Shown piece by piece: positions 21,553-29,883 of a stretch of DNA of 33,545 bases. Position numbers and translations under genes: made by a program. This DNA comes from Mitsuokella multacida DSM 20544 (GTDB lineage: Bacteria; Bacillota; Negativicutes; Selenomonadales; Selenomonadaceae). Each line of letters begins with the position of its first letter. Position 1 is the stretch's first letter. The DNA lies in NCBI RefSeq assembly GCF_000155955.1, contig NZ_GG697142.2:1-33545 (forward strand). The letters are read 5' to 3'. The notes beneath the pieces were generated by a model. That model was given only the letters and a program-made list of their open reading frames with translations. It did not search any database and was not told the DNA's origin.

Positions 21553-22203
21553 GTGCGTTTAAGAAGAAAACCGTGGGTGGACGAAGCCATCCACGAATTC
21601 GACGATTTCGTCGTGAGCCGTGACCAGGAGATCGGCGAGGAGAAGAAGGGCAAGTGGAGCGAGATCTTCGGCCGCCAGGCGCCACTCCACGTGGAGCTCG
21701 GCACGGGCAAGGGCGACTTCATCAGCCAGCTTGCCGAGCTCCATCCGGACATCAACTACATCGGCATCGAGATGCAGCAGGACGTGCTCTACTCGGCGGC
21801 CAAGAAGATTGCGGAGAGGGAGCTCAAGAATGTGCGCCTGCTCGTCTTCGACATCAATCACATCGAGGACATCTTCGCAGAGGGCGAGGTGGACCGCTTC
21901 TACATCAACTTCTGCGACCCGTGGCCGAAGAAGCGCCATGCCAAGCGCCGCCTCACGCACGTCGGCTTCCTCGAGAAGTACCGCCGCCTGCTCAAGAAGC
22001 CGGGCGAACTCCACTTCAAGACGGACAACCGCCCGCTCTTCGACTTCTCGCTCGAGCAGTTCGAGGAGGCAGGGCTCCGCGTGCAGGACGTCTCGTACGA
22101 CCTCCATGCAGAGAACCGGCCGGACAACATCATGACGGAGTACGAGCGCAAGTTCAGCGGTTTCGGCGAGAAGATCAATCGCTGTGAAGTCATTTTCGAA
22201 TAA
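21553..22203 (+). CDS. trmB: tRNA (guanine-N7-)-methyltransferase
   Basis: 216 aa, usual length. SAM-binding motif HVELGTGKGDFISQLA (about residues 53-68), the IGIEMQQDVL acidic loop, and the TrmB hallmark FCDPWPKKRHAKRRL (about 119-133) with the catalytic Asp. The C-terminal TEYERKF motif is also present. It makes m7G46 in the variable loop of tRNA. The GTG start at 21553 follows AGGAG (21541-21545). It lies 28 bp after the regulator and 20 bp before the SEDS gene, so it is probably co-transcribed. Confidence 0.95.
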   Translation: MRLRRKPWVDEAIHEFDDFVVSRDQEIGEEKKGKWSEIFGRQAPLHVELGTGKGDFISQLAELHPDINYIGIEMQQDVLYSAAKKIAERELKNVRLLVFDINHIEDIFAEGEVDRFYINFCDPWPKKRHAKRRLTHVGFLEKYRRLLKKPGELHFKTDNRPLFDFSLEQFEEAGLRVQDVSYDLHAENRPDNIMTEYERKFSGFGEKINRCEVIFE

Positions 22204-22223
22204 GGGATGAAGGGGGCATTTTG

Positions 22224-23396
22224 ATGCTGATCCGGAAGACGCCCTGGCGCAATGAATCGGAGCCAGTCATCGTCATCATGGCTGTCCTGCTGCTGCTGGG
22301 GACCATCAACGTATTCAGCTCGAGCTTCGTCCTCGCGACGACGAGCTACAACAATCCGTACTACTTCCTCATCCGCCATGCGGTCTGGCTCGTCCTCGGC
22401 ATCTTCGTCTGCTTCGTCTGCAGCCGCGTCAATTACCACCGCTGGCAGGGCATCACGAAGTGGCTGCTGCTCGTTACCGTCGGCGCACTCATCCTGGTCC
22501 TGTTCGCGGGCGTGGTCGTCAATGGCGCAAGGCGCTGGCTCTCCTTTGCGGGCTTCAGCGTGCAGCCGGCGGAGTTTGCCAAACTCACGGGCATCCTGAT
22601 TGCCGCGCGCTTCCTGACCGTGATGATGAAGCACGAGAGGAAGATTGACCTGCTCAAGGCGCCACCGTACTGGATCATCTTCTTCATGGCCGCGCTCGTT
22701 GAGCTCGAGCCGGATATGGGCACGGCCTGCATCGTCTTCGGCGTGCCGTTCCTCATGGCCTTTCTCGTCGGCATTCCCTGGAAACAGGTCAAGGTGCTGT
22801 TCTTCGTCGGCATCGCGGCCCTCATCGGCCTGATCGTCTGGCAGCCGTACCGCCTGCTGCGCGTGAAGACGACGTACGACCCCTGGAGCGATGCGCAGGG
22901 CGTCGGCTATCAGGCCGTGCAGTCGATGTCGACAATCGGCTCGGGCGGCCTCTGGGGCATGGGCCTCGGCGAGGGCGTCAGCAAGTACGAGTACCTGCCG
23001 GAGGCGCATACGGACTTTGCCTTCGCGATCTTTGCGCAGGAGCACGGCTACCTCGGCGTCCTGCTCGTCATCGCGTTGTTCTTCATGCTGGCCGTCTGCT
23101 GCTACTACATCTCCGCGCGCGCGCACGACATCTACGGCCAGATCCTGACGCTTGGCATCATGCTGCTCGTCGTCGGGCAGGCGGCCGGCAACCTCTTCAT
23201 GGTCAGCGGCACCTTCCCCGTCGTCGGCATCCCGCTGCCGTTCATCAGTTACGGCGGCTCCTCGTTGCTCGTCACGATGGCCTCGATGGGCATCCTGCTG
23301 AACATCTGCCATCACGGCTTCCAGGTGCAGCGCGGCGAGGCGCGGCCCGAGGAGCATGATGCTGCGCATCAGGCGCCGCTCCACCTGGTCAAATGA
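22224..23396 (+). CDS. FtsW/RodA/SpoVE (SEDS) peptidoglycan glycosyltransferase
   Basis: 390 aa with ten hydrophobic helices and the SEDS landmarks: GARRWLSFAGFSVQPAEFAKL, LEPDMGTA, GLGEGVSKYEYLPEAHTDFAFAIFAQEHGYLG, and VVGIPLPFISYGGSSLL near the end. SEDS proteins polymerise glycan strands from lipid II with a class B PBP partner. The conserved HTDF region contains the Asp I believe is catalytic. FtsW (division), RodA (elongation) and SpoVE cannot be told apart here; no PBP gene is adjacent. ATG 22224 has GAAGGGGG (22209-22216) 7 nt upstream; the adjoining TTG 22221 is less well spaced. Confidence 0.92.
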   Translation: MLIRKTPWRNESEPVIVIMAVLLLLGTINVFSSSFVLATTSYNNPYYFLIRHAVWLVLGIFVCFVCSRVNYHRWQGITKWLLLVTVGALILVLFAGVVVNGARRWLSFAGFSVQPAEFAKLTGILIAARFLTVMMKHERKIDLLKAPPYWIIFFMAALVELEPDMGTACIVFGVPFLMAFLVGIPWKQVKVLFFVGIAALIGLIVWQPYRLLRVKTTYDPWSDAQGVGYQAVQSMSTIGSGGLWGMGLGEGVSKYEYLPEAHTDFAFAIFAQEHGYLGVLLVIALFFMLAVCCYYISARAHDIYGQILTLGIMLLVVGQAAGNLFMVSGTFPVVGIPLPFISYGGSSLLVTMASMGILLNICHHGFQVQRGEARPEEHDAAHQAPLHLVK

Positions 23397-23404
23397 GTCG
23401 CGTT

Positions 23405-23434
23405 TTGACCGGGTCTTGCGCAATGTGGTACAAT
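23405..23434 (+). promoter_or_regulatory. Promoter of the 3D-domain gene
   Basis: TTGACC (23405-23410) and TACAAT (23429-23434, extended TGG) are spaced by 18 bp. They lie just after the SEDS stop codon; no terminator is visible between. Confidence 0.65.
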
Positions 23435-23488
23435 AGAGGTTGTAGATTATCATGAAAGAGACGTGACAGATGCGTTTGAGAGAGGTGT

Positions 23489-24088
23489 GTGCGTTTGCGA
23501 AATCAGTTTGTTCTAGTAATCCTTATGGCCTCTTTTCTCCTGCTCTTCAGCACGACGGAGGCGATGGCGTCATCCATCCTCGTCCGGCAGGGCTCGCGCG
23601 GCCCTGCCGTGCGTCAAGTGCAGTCTCTGCTCATCGAGCAGGGGTGGCTGACCGGTGCAGCAGACGGCATCTGCGGCAACCAGACCGTCGCGGCGATCAA
23701 GTCCTTCCAGAAGGCGAACGGGCTCGATGCTGACGGCGTCTGCGGCAATGGAACCTACTCGGTGCTCTCGGGCGGTCGGGAATACGAGCCGTCCTCTGAT
23801 GAGAGCGAGGGCACGGTCATGTACGTCAATGCGACGGCGTACAGCGCCGATGACCCGGGCAACTCGGCCTACACGGCGCTCGGCACACACGTGCGCCACG
23901 GCATCATCGCGGTCGACCCGGACATCATCCCGCTCGGCACGCATGTCTACATCCCCGGTTACGGCGATGCTGTGGCGGAGGATGTCGGCGGGGCCATCCA
24001 TGGCCACCGCATCGACGTGGCTTTCGACACGCGGGCGGAGGCACTGGCCTTCGGCCGTCAGGACATCGAGATTTACATACGAGATTAA
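23489..24088 (+). CDS. Secreted peptidoglycan-binding/3D-domain protein (putative cell-wall lytic enzyme)
   Basis: 199 aa. A signal peptide (about residues 1-27, ending near AMA) precedes a peptidoglycan-binding_1 repeat (about 32-95: GPAVRQVQSLLIEQGWL...VAAIKSFQKANGL). The C-terminal 3D domain (about 108-198) contains VNATAYSADD, GIIAVDPDIIPLGTHVYIPGYG, AEDVGGAIHGHRIDVAFD and a final IYI strand, including the three conserved Asp residues. 3D domains share the MltA-like fold and often act as lytic transglycosylases (YuiC/Sps type). The GTG 23489 start has GAGAGAGG unusually close; TTG 23495, two codons later, is an equally good alternative. Confidence 0.86.
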   Translation: MRLRNQFVLVILMASFLLLFSTTEAMASSILVRQGSRGPAVRQVQSLLIEQGWLTGAADGICGNQTVAAIKSFQKANGLDADGVCGNGTYSVLSGGREYEPSSDESEGTVMYVNATAYSADDPGNSAYTALGTHVRHGIIAVDPDIIPLGTHVYIPGYGDAVAEDVGGAIHGHRIDVAFDTRAEALAFGRQDIEIYIRD

Positions 24089-24097
24089 GATTCAGGG

Positions 24098-24127
24098 AAG
24101 AACGCAGCTGTGGCTGCGTTCTTTTTG
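24098..24127 (+). terminator. Intrinsic terminator of the 3D-domain gene
   Basis: AAGAACGCAGC (24098-24108) pairs with 24113-24123 over a TGTG loop, followed by a T tract. The following 24128-24278 is AT-rich; it holds a single CTGTAAAC octamer (24140-24147) and nothing else I can identify. Confidence 0.9.
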
Positions 24128-24278
24128 TATACAGAAAGACTGTAAACCATACATTCCTCGTGTGAACGTTTCAGTCGGAAATTCCATCTCAATGGTACAA
24201 ACCTTGAACGAACGGTAAAAAAGTCCGCTTTAGAAAAACAAAATTCAAGTTTTTGTTCATTTTCTTTGCACAAAAGTG

Positions 24279-24307
24279 TTGACTATTGTAACTCTGTAAA
24301 CTATAAT
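24279..24307 (+). promoter_or_regulatory. Promoter of the liv operon, with tandem octamer in the spacer
   Basis: TTGACT (24279-24284) and TATAAT (24302-24307) are spaced by 17 bp. Two adjacent octamers, TTGTAACT (24286-24293) and CTGTAAAC (24294-24301), fill the spacer, a position where a bound regulator should block RNA polymerase. Confidence 0.78.
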
Positions 24308-24358
24308 AAGTTCATCGCAATAAGAGAATTGCTAGGGAGAGAAAAGGGAGGAATTCAT

Positions 24359-25534
24359 ATGAATTTCGGCAAGAAAGGTTTGAAACTCGCCAGCGTCCTC
24401 ATGGGCACGATGCTCATGGGCGGCGTGCTCGCCGGCTGTGGCAGCCAGGCTGACAGCAACGAGATCAAGGTCGGCGCGAACTTCGAGATGACCGGCAATG
24501 TCGCCAACTACGGCGCGGCAACGCTCGACGGCCTCAAGCTCGCGATCGATGAGATCAACGATGCGGGCGGCGTCGACGGCAAGAAGATCACGCTGGTCAC
24601 GGCCGACAATAAATCCGAGGCTTCTGAGGCCGTCAATGCGGCGACGAAACTGATCTCGGACGACAAGGTATCCGTCCTCGTCGGCCCGGCTGTCACGGCG
24701 AACGTCATCGCTGAGTCGCAGGTCGCCACGGACAACAAGGTCCCCATCATCGCACCGGATGCCACGAGCCCAGATGTCACGGTAGAGAATGGCAAAGTCA
24801 AGCCGTTCGTCTTCCGCAGCTGCTTCATCGACCCGCAGCAAGGCACGGTCATGGCGAAGTTCGCTTCCGAGAACCTCAAGGCTAAGACGGCTGTCATCTA
24901 TGTCGACAACAGCACGGACTACTCGAAGAGCCTCGGCAAGGTCTTCAAGGAGAAGTTCGAAGCAGCAGGCGGCAAGGTCCTCATGGAAGAAGCCTTCCTC
25001 GCTAAAGACCAGGACTTCAAGGCCACGCTGACGAAGCTCAAGACGGCGAACGCCGACGTCATCTTCGTCCCGGCTTATTATGAAGAAGTCGGCAAGATCG
25101 TCAAGCAGGCCCGCGAGCTCGGCATCACGTGCCCGATCCTCGGCACGGATGGCTGGGATGATTCCAAGGTAACGGATATCGCCGGTGCCGATGCCCTCAA
25201 CAACACGTATTTCAGCACGCATTACTCCGATAAGGATGAATCCGTAAAACCGTTCGTCGAAGCATTCAAGAACAAGTACGGCCATATGCCGAATGTCTTC
25301 GCAGCCCTCGGCTATGATGCCGGCAAGATGCTTGCCGATGCCATCAAGCGCGCTGGTAGCGGTGATCCGGAGAAGATCCAGAAGGCCCTCGAGGAGACGA
25401 AAGACCTCAAGGTCGGTACTGGCACGATCACGATGGACAAGAACCACAATCCGATCAAGCAGGCCGTCATCCTGCAGAATAAAGACGGCGACCGCGTCAT
25501 GGTTGCCAAGATCATGCCGGATTCTGAGGACTGA
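24359..25534 (+). CDS. livJ: Branched-chain amino acid ABC transporter substrate-binding lipoprotein
   Basis: 391 aa from ATG 24359, with AAGGGAGG 7 nt upstream. The signal peptide ends in a lipobox LAGC (C27), so this is a membrane-anchored lipoprotein. The mature part is a periplasmic-binding-protein type I (Leu/Ile/Val-binding) fold, with VGANFEMTGNVANYGAATLDGLKLAIDEIN near the start, LVGPAVTANVIAESQVA, VPIIAPDATSP and DQDFKATLTKLKTANADVIFVPAY. It captures branched-chain or related amino acids for the LivHMGF transporter encoded directly downstream. The exact ligand is inferred from the operon. Confidence 0.93.
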   Translation: MNFGKKGLKLASVLMGTMLMGGVLAGCGSQADSNEIKVGANFEMTGNVANYGAATLDGLKLAIDEINDAGGVDGKKITLVTADNKSEASEAVNAATKLISDDKVSVLVGPAVTANVIAESQVATDNKVPIIAPDATSPDVTVENGKVKPFVFRSCFIDPQQGTVMAKFASENLKAKTAVIYVDNSTDYSKSLGKVFKEKFEAAGGKVLMEEAFLAKDQDFKATLTKLKTANADVIFVPAYYEEVGKIVKQARELGITCPILGTDGWDDSKVTDIAGADALNNTYFSTHYSDKDESVKPFVEAFKNKYGHMPNVFAALGYDAGKMLADAIKRAGSGDPEKIQKALEETKDLKVGTGTITMDKNHNPIKQAVILQNKDGDRVMVAKIMPDSED

Positions 25535-25553
25535 TCCAAGAGTCTCGGACAAG

Positions 25554-25587
25554 AAAGCCTTCACCTCTCTTCGAGGGGAGGGCTTTT
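25554..25587 (+). terminator. Intergenic terminator between livJ and livH
   Basis: A stem of about 14 bp (25554-25567 with 25573-25586, one mismatch) has a short loop and T-rich tail. Placed inside the operon, it probably lets the binding protein be made in excess over the membrane components. Confidence 0.78.
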
Positions 25588-25629
25588 CTCTTTGTTAAGA
25601 GTTAAGAAAGGAAGGAAAGGAGCTATCCT

Positions 25630-26517
25630 ATGGAAATCCTGCATCAGGTCCTGCAGCAGCTCATCAATGGCATATCGCTCGGCAGCATCTATGCGCTGAT
25701 CGCGCTCGGCTATACGATGATCTACGGCATCATCAAGCTCATCAACTTCGCCCACGGTGATATCTACATGGTGGGCGCCTACATCGGCTTCTTCGCCATC
25801 ACGCAGGCACATCTCTCAATCGTGCCGTCTCTGCTCATCTCGCTCGTCGTCACAGGCTTTCTGGGCATGCTCGTCGAGCGTCTCGCCTACAAGCCGCTGC
25901 GCCATGCGCCGCGCATCTCGGTGCTCATCACGGCCATCGGTGTCTCGTTCTTCCTCGAGTACACGACGATGTATTTCGTCTCGCCGACGCCGCGTACGTT
26001 CCCGGCGATGTTCGGTGACGTAGCCGTCACGGTCGGCGGCATCGTCATCAACGGCCAGCAGATGCTGATCCTCGGCATCACGGCCGTGCTCATGGTCATC
26101 CTGACCTACATCGTCCAGAAGACGAAGACGGGCAAGGCCATGCGCGCTGCCTCCTTCGATACGGAGACGGCGGAGCTCATGGGCATCAACTCGGACCGCA
26201 TCATCTCCATCACGTTCGGCATCGGCTCGGCACTCGCTGCCGTCGCCGGTGTGCTCGTCGGCATCTACTACAACTCGATTGACCCGCTCATGGGCATCAT
26301 GCCGGGCCTCAAGGCCTTCGTCGCAGCCGTTCTCGGCGGCATCGGCATCCTGCCGGGGGCTGTGGTCGGCGGACTGATCCTCGGCGTCGTCGAGGCGCTC
26401 GTCTCGGGCTTCATCTCGTCGACGTTCCGCGATGCGGCAGCCTTTGCCATCCTGATCCTCGTGTTGCTCGTGCGCCCGGCCGGCATCTTCGGCAAGAATA
26501 CGAAAGAAAAGGTTTAA
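25630..26517 (+). CDS. livH: Branched-chain amino acid ABC transporter permease
   Basis: 295 aa, about eight helices. Typical LivH features: QQLINGISLGSIYALIALGYTMIYGIIKLINFAHGD near the N-terminus, and the ABC-contact loop with AASFDTETAELMGINSDRII. The C-terminal part includes PGLKAFVAAVLGGIGILPGAVVGG. It forms the inner-membrane channel with LivM. AAAGGAG (25615-25621) precedes the ATG at 25630. Confidence 0.94.
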   Translation: MEILHQVLQQLINGISLGSIYALIALGYTMIYGIIKLINFAHGDIYMVGAYIGFFAITQAHLSIVPSLLISLVVTGFLGMLVERLAYKPLRHAPRISVLITAIGVSFFLEYTTMYFVSPTPRTFPAMFGDVAVTVGGIVINGQQMLILGITAVLMVILTYIVQKTKTGKAMRAASFDTETAELMGINSDRIISITFGIGSALAAVAGVLVGIYYNSIDPLMGIMPGLKAFVAAVLGGIGILPGAVVGGLILGVVEALVSGFISSTFRDAAAFAILILVLLVRPAGIFGKNTKEKV

Positions 26518-26529
26518 GGAGGGGAGCAT

Positions 26530-27486
26530 ATGAAATACTTACGCAAGAATGACTGCATCATGCTCGTCTTCTCAGTCGTCCTGTTCGCAGTCCTGCAGCT
26601 CCTGATCACGGAGCGCATCCTGAGCTCGTTCTGGCAGCTCAACCTCCTGATCATCGGCATCAACATCATCCTGGCCGCGAGCCTCAACCTCATCAACGGC
26701 TACACGGGCCAGTTCTCGCTCGGCCACGCCGGCTTCATGGCCGTCGGCGCCTATGTCGGCGTCGTCCTGACGACTAACTTCCACCTGCCGTTCGCCGTGG
26801 CCTTGATTGCGGGCGGCATCGCCGCCGGCTTCCTCGGCTTCCTCGTCGGCATCCCGACGCTGCGCCTGCGCGGCGACTACCTTGCCATCGCGACGCTGGG
26901 CCTCGGCGAGATCATCCGCATCGTCATCATGAACATCCAGTACGTCGGCGGCGCGGCCGGTTTCAAGGGAATCCCACACCACACGACGTTCGCCTGGGTC
27001 TTCTTCATCATGCTGTTCACGCTGTTCTTCATCAAGAACTTCGTCAACTCGAACCACGGCCGCGCCTGCTTGGCCATCCGCGAGAATGAGATTGCGGCAG
27101 AGTCCATGGGCGTCAACACGACGAAGTACAAGGTCATGGCTTTCACGATCGGCGCTGCCTTTGCCGGCGTCGCAGGCGGCCTGTTCGCGCACTGCTTCTA
27201 CCTCATCAGTCCGGCGTCCTTCACCTTCATGCAGACGTTCAACTACCTCATCATGGTCGTCATGGGCGGCCTCGGCTCCATCACGGGCTCGATTGCCGGT
27301 GCTTTCGTCGTCACCTTTATTTCGGCTGCGCTCGCGAGCTGGCCGGAGTTCCGCATGATCATCTATGCCATCGCGCTGATCCTCCTGATGTTCTATCGCC
27401 CGCAGGGCCTGTTCGGCTACATGGAGATCACGAATATGGGCATTTTCCGCCGTATTTTCAAGAAAGGGGAGACGCCTCATGAGTGA
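26530..27486 (+). CDS. livM: Branched-chain amino acid ABC transporter permease
   Basis: 318 aa with about eight to ten helices. LivM signatures: NLINGYTGQFSLGHAGFMAVGAY, LRLRGDYLAIATLGLGEI, RENEIAAESMGVNTTKYKVMAF and VMGGLGSITGSIAGA. It is the second permease of the Liv complex. AAGGAGGGG upstream of ATG 26530 gives strong translation. The end overlaps livG by 8 bp. Confidence 0.94.
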   Translation: MKYLRKNDCIMLVFSVVLFAVLQLLITERILSSFWQLNLLIIGINIILAASLNLINGYTGQFSLGHAGFMAVGAYVGVVLTTNFHLPFAVALIAGGIAAGFLGFLVGIPTLRLRGDYLAIATLGLGEIIRIVIMNIQYVGGAAGFKGIPHHTTFAWVFFIMLFTLFFIKNFVNSNHGRACLAIRENEIAAESMGVNTTKYKVMAFTIGAAFAGVAGGLFAHCFYLISPASFTFMQTFNYLIMVVMGGLGSITGSIAGAFVVTFISAALASWPEFRMIIYAIALILLMFYRPQGLFGYMEITNMGIFRRIFKKGETPHE

Positions 27487-28243
27487 GCTCTTGCGCACCG
27501 AGAATGTCTCGGAAGTATTCGGCGGCCTTAAGGCCGTCACGGATTTCAACATCCATCTGGACCGCGGCGAGCTCGTCGGCCTCATCGGGCCGAACGGTGC
27601 GGGCAAGACGACAGCCTTCAACATGCTGACGGGCGTCTATCAGCCGACGACGGGCAGCATCACCTTCGAGGGCGAGAGCATCGTCGGCCTCAAGCCGTAT
27701 CAGGTCACGCAGCGCGGCATCGCGCGCACGTTCCAGAACATCCGCCTGTTCTCGGAACTCACGGTCCTCGAGAACGTCAAGATCGCCTTCCACTACCACG
27801 TCAAGTACGGCCTTCTGGAGTCGGTCTTCCGCATCGGCCGCTACTTCAAGGAAGAGGAAGAAATCGAGAAGGAGGCACACAGACTCCTCAAGATCTTCCA
27901 CCTCGACGACAAGGCCTATGAGGTCGCCAAGAACCTGCCGTACGGCGCACAGCGCCGCCTCGAGATTGCGCGCGCTCTCGCGGCCAAGCCGAAGCTCCTG
28001 CTGCTCGACGAGCCGGCTGCCGGCATGAACCCGCAGGAGACGAAGGAGCTCATGGACATGATCCGCTGGATCCGCAAGGAGTTTGGGCTGACCATCCTGC
28101 TCATCGAGCACGACATGAGCCTCGTCATGGGCATCTGCGAGCGCATCTATGTGCTCGAATACGGCGAGATCATCGCCCAGGGCACGCCGGATGAGATCAA
28201 GCAGGACCCGGAGGTCATCCGGGCCTACCTCGGCGGCGAATGA
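27479..28243 (+). CDS. livG: Branched-chain amino acid ABC transporter ATP-binding protein
   Basis: 254 aa. Walker A GPNGAGKTT at residues 37-45, Q-loop region TFQNIRLFSELTVLENV, signature LPYGAQR (153-159, the usual LivG variant of LSGGQ), Walker B LLLLDEP with D177-E178, and the LivG-specific C-terminal VLEYGEIIAQGTPDEIK...YLGGE. It powers LivHM as a heterodimer with LivF. Translationally coupled to livM through an 8-bp overlap. Confidence 0.95.
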   Translation: MSELLRTENVSEVFGGLKAVTDFNIHLDRGELVGLIGPNGAGKTTAFNMLTGVYQPTTGSITFEGESIVGLKPYQVTQRGIARTFQNIRLFSELTVLENVKIAFHYHVKYGLLESVFRIGRYFKEEEEIEKEAHRLLKIFHLDDKAYEVAKNLPYGAQRRLEIARALAAKPKLLLLDEPAAGMNPQETKELMDMIRWIRKEFGLTILLIEHDMSLVMGICERIYVLEYGEIIAQGTPDEIKQDPEVIRAYLGGE

Positions 28244-28287
28244 GCAGGGTCAGAAGTACGGAAGATGTACGGAAAGCAGGGATGTAT

Positions 28288-29004
28288 ATGGCAGAACCGA
28301 TGCTGAAAATCGATAATATAGACGTGTACTACGGCGCCATCCACGCGCTCAAGGGCATTAGTCTCGAGGTCAAGGAGGGCGAGATCGTCACCCTGATCGG
28401 CGCCAATGGTGCCGGCAAGTCGACGACGCTGCGCACGATCTCGGGACTCCTGAAACCGAAGACGGGCGGTATCACCTTTCTCGGCCAGGATATCGCGGGC
28501 GTGCGCGCACACGAAATCGTCAAGAAGGGCATCTCGCAGGTGCCGGAGGGGCGCCGCGTCTTCGCGGAGATGACGGTCATGGAGAACCTCGACCTCGGCG
28601 CCTTCGTGCGCAAGGACAAGGCTGGCATCCAGCAGGACCTCAAGCATGTCTTCGAGCTCTTCCCGCGCCTCGAGGAGCGCAAGAACCAGTCGGCCGGCAC
28701 GCTCTCAGGCGGCGAGCAGCAGATGCTCGCCATGGGCCGCGCGCTCATGAGCCGCCCAAAGCTCCTGCTGCTCGATGAGCCTTCGATGGGCCTCGCGCCG
28801 CTGCTCATCAAGGAGATCTTCAACATCATCGTCGACATTAACAAGAGCGGCACGACGGTCCTGCTCGTCGAGCAGAACGCCAACATGGCACTCTCCATCG
28901 CCAACCGCGCCTACGTCCTCGAGACGGGCCGCATCACGCTCTCTGGAAGCGCAAAAGAGCTCGCGGCCAGCGAGGATGTCCGCAAGGCCTACCTTGGCGG
29001 CTGA
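28288..29004 (+). CDS. livF: Branched-chain amino acid ABC transporter ATP-binding protein
   Basis: 238 aa from ATG 28288. Walker A GANGAGKST at residues 38-46, VPEGRRVFAEMTVMENL, signature LSGGEQQMLAMGRAL, and Walker B LLLLDEPSMGLAP. Second ATPase of the Liv complex. An ATG at 28240 overlapping the livG stop is in frame, but it lacks a ribosome binding site and would add 16 unconserved residues; AGGGATG lies before 28288. This matches the usual LivF length. Confidence 0.93.
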   Translation: MAEPMLKIDNIDVYYGAIHALKGISLEVKEGEIVTLIGANGAGKSTTLRTISGLLKPKTGGITFLGQDIAGVRAHEIVKKGISQVPEGRRVFAEMTVMENLDLGAFVRKDKAGIQQDLKHVFELFPRLEERKNQSAGTLSGGEQQMLAMGRALMSRPKLLLLDEPSMGLAPLLIKEIFNIIVDINKSGTTVLLVEQNANMALSIANRAYVLETGRITLSGSAKELAASEDVRKAYLGG

Positions 29005-29018
29005 TGTGTTTTCCCGGT

Positions 29019-29061
29019 GCATTCGCCGTGCGGCAGGAACTCTGGAATCCGTGGCGAATGT
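29019..29061. repeat. Inverted repeat in the livF-CBS gap
   Basis: GCATTCGCC (29019-29027) can pair with GGCGAATGT (29053-29061) around a 25-nt loop that itself contains CGG/CCG pairing. There is no T tract, so it is not a standard terminator. It could be a leader element of the CBS-ACT gene or an mRNA-stabilising stem. Confidence 0.45.
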
Positions 29062-29102
29062 ATCCTTATCAAGATCAAGAAAATCGCAGAGGGGGATTCT
29101 GA

Positions 29103-29747
29103 ATGTTTGTAGCAAATCGCATGGCCAAGAACCCGGTGACCGTCTCGCCAGACACGCCGGTCGATGAAGCGGCTTCGGCCATGAAGAAGGGCCATTTCCG
29201 CCGCCTGCCCGTCGTCGAGGACGGCAAGCTCGTCGGCTTCCTTTCGGACAAGGACATCATGCGCGTGGCGCCGTCGCCGGCGACGACGCTCTCGCGCTAC
29301 GAGGCGCGCTCGCTGCTCGCCAAGCTCAAGATCGGGGACATCATGAACAAAGAGGTCATCTCCGTCAATGAAGATGCGACGATCGAGGAAGCGGCGCTCA
29401 TCATGTACAACCACAAGATCGGCGGTCTGCCCGTCGTCTCGAGCGTCGGCGCTGTCGTCGGCGTCATCACGGAGACGGATATCTTCAAGACATTCGTCGA
29501 TGTCATGGGCCTGCAGGAAGGCAAGACGCGCCTGACGCTGCTCGTCGACAACAAGGTCGGTGTCGTCTACGACATTGCCGGCATCTTCACGGAATGCGGC
29601 CTGTCCATCGACAGCCTCGTGACGTGCCGCCAGCCGTATGGCAAATACGAGATTGTCGTGCGCGGCGACATCCCTGATGTCGATGCCATCAGCGCGAAGA
29701 TCAAGGCCAAGGGATATGAGATCATCCATACGGCCCGCATCGGCTGA
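29103..29747 (+). CDS. CBS-pair plus ACT-domain protein (AcuB-like)
   Basis: 214 aa. Two CBS domains (about residues 1-60 and 78-135), with VSPDTPVDEAASAMKKGHFRRLPVVEDGKLVGFLSDKDIM and the matching second copy DIMNKEVISVNEDATIEEAALIMYNHKIGGLPVV. A C-terminal ACT-type domain follows (about 141-214, RLTLLVDNKVGVVYDIAGIFTECGLSIDSLVTCRQ). CBS pairs bind adenine nucleotides and ACT domains bind amino acids, so this looks like a cytosolic sensor. B. subtilis AcuB has the same architecture. Its place directly after livF and before a terminator suggests it belongs to the liv transcript. ATG 29103 follows GAGGGGG. Confidence 0.9.
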   Translation: MFVANRMAKNPVTVSPDTPVDEAASAMKKGHFRRLPVVEDGKLVGFLSDKDIMRVAPSPATTLSRYEARSLLAKLKIGDIMNKEVISVNEDATIEEAALIMYNHKIGGLPVVSSVGAVVGVITETDIFKTFVDVMGLQEGKTRLTLLVDNKVGVVYDIAGIFTECGLSIDSLVTCRQPYGKYEIVVRGDIPDVDAISAKIKAKGYEIIHTARIG

Positions 29748-29784
29748 GCCAAGCGCAGCACATAGCAAATACAGAAGCTCAAGG

Positions 29785-29829
29785 AAGAGCCTTTTCTCCA
29801 CGGAGTTTGTGGAGGAAGGGCTCTTTTTG
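29785..29829 (+). terminator. Strong terminator ending the liv/CBS-ACT transcript
   Basis: A 17-bp stem with three G-U pairs (29785-29801 with 29809-29825) has a 7-nt loop and is followed by a T tract. Confidence 0.92.
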
Positions 29830-29848
29830 TTCCTTGTATACAGATATA

Positions 29849-29864
29849 CATTACAGATTTACAG
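29849..29864 (-). repeat. Tandem octamer upstream of the TAXI binding-protein gene
   Basis: On the minus strand, CTGTAAAT (29857-29864) and CTGTAATG (29849-29856) are adjacent copies of the octamer seen at the ridA, regulator and livJ promoters. Here they lie about 20 bp upstream of the -35 box and in reverse orientation. Confidence 0.6.
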
Positions 29865-29883
29865 GTAAATTCCATTTTCTAAC

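Noticed and set aside
19578-21755. A 725-codon open frame on the minus strand opposite the AAA+ regulator
   Set aside because: It is a shadow of the real gene. GC-rich third positions keep the opposite frame open, and its translation is an R/D/L/V-rich sequence without domains.
24125-29841. Shared TTGTATACAGA at 24125 and 29834 as a regulatory site
   Set aside because: Both copies begin in or just after the T-rich tail of an intrinsic terminator. With only two copies, chance similarity is the simpler explanation.
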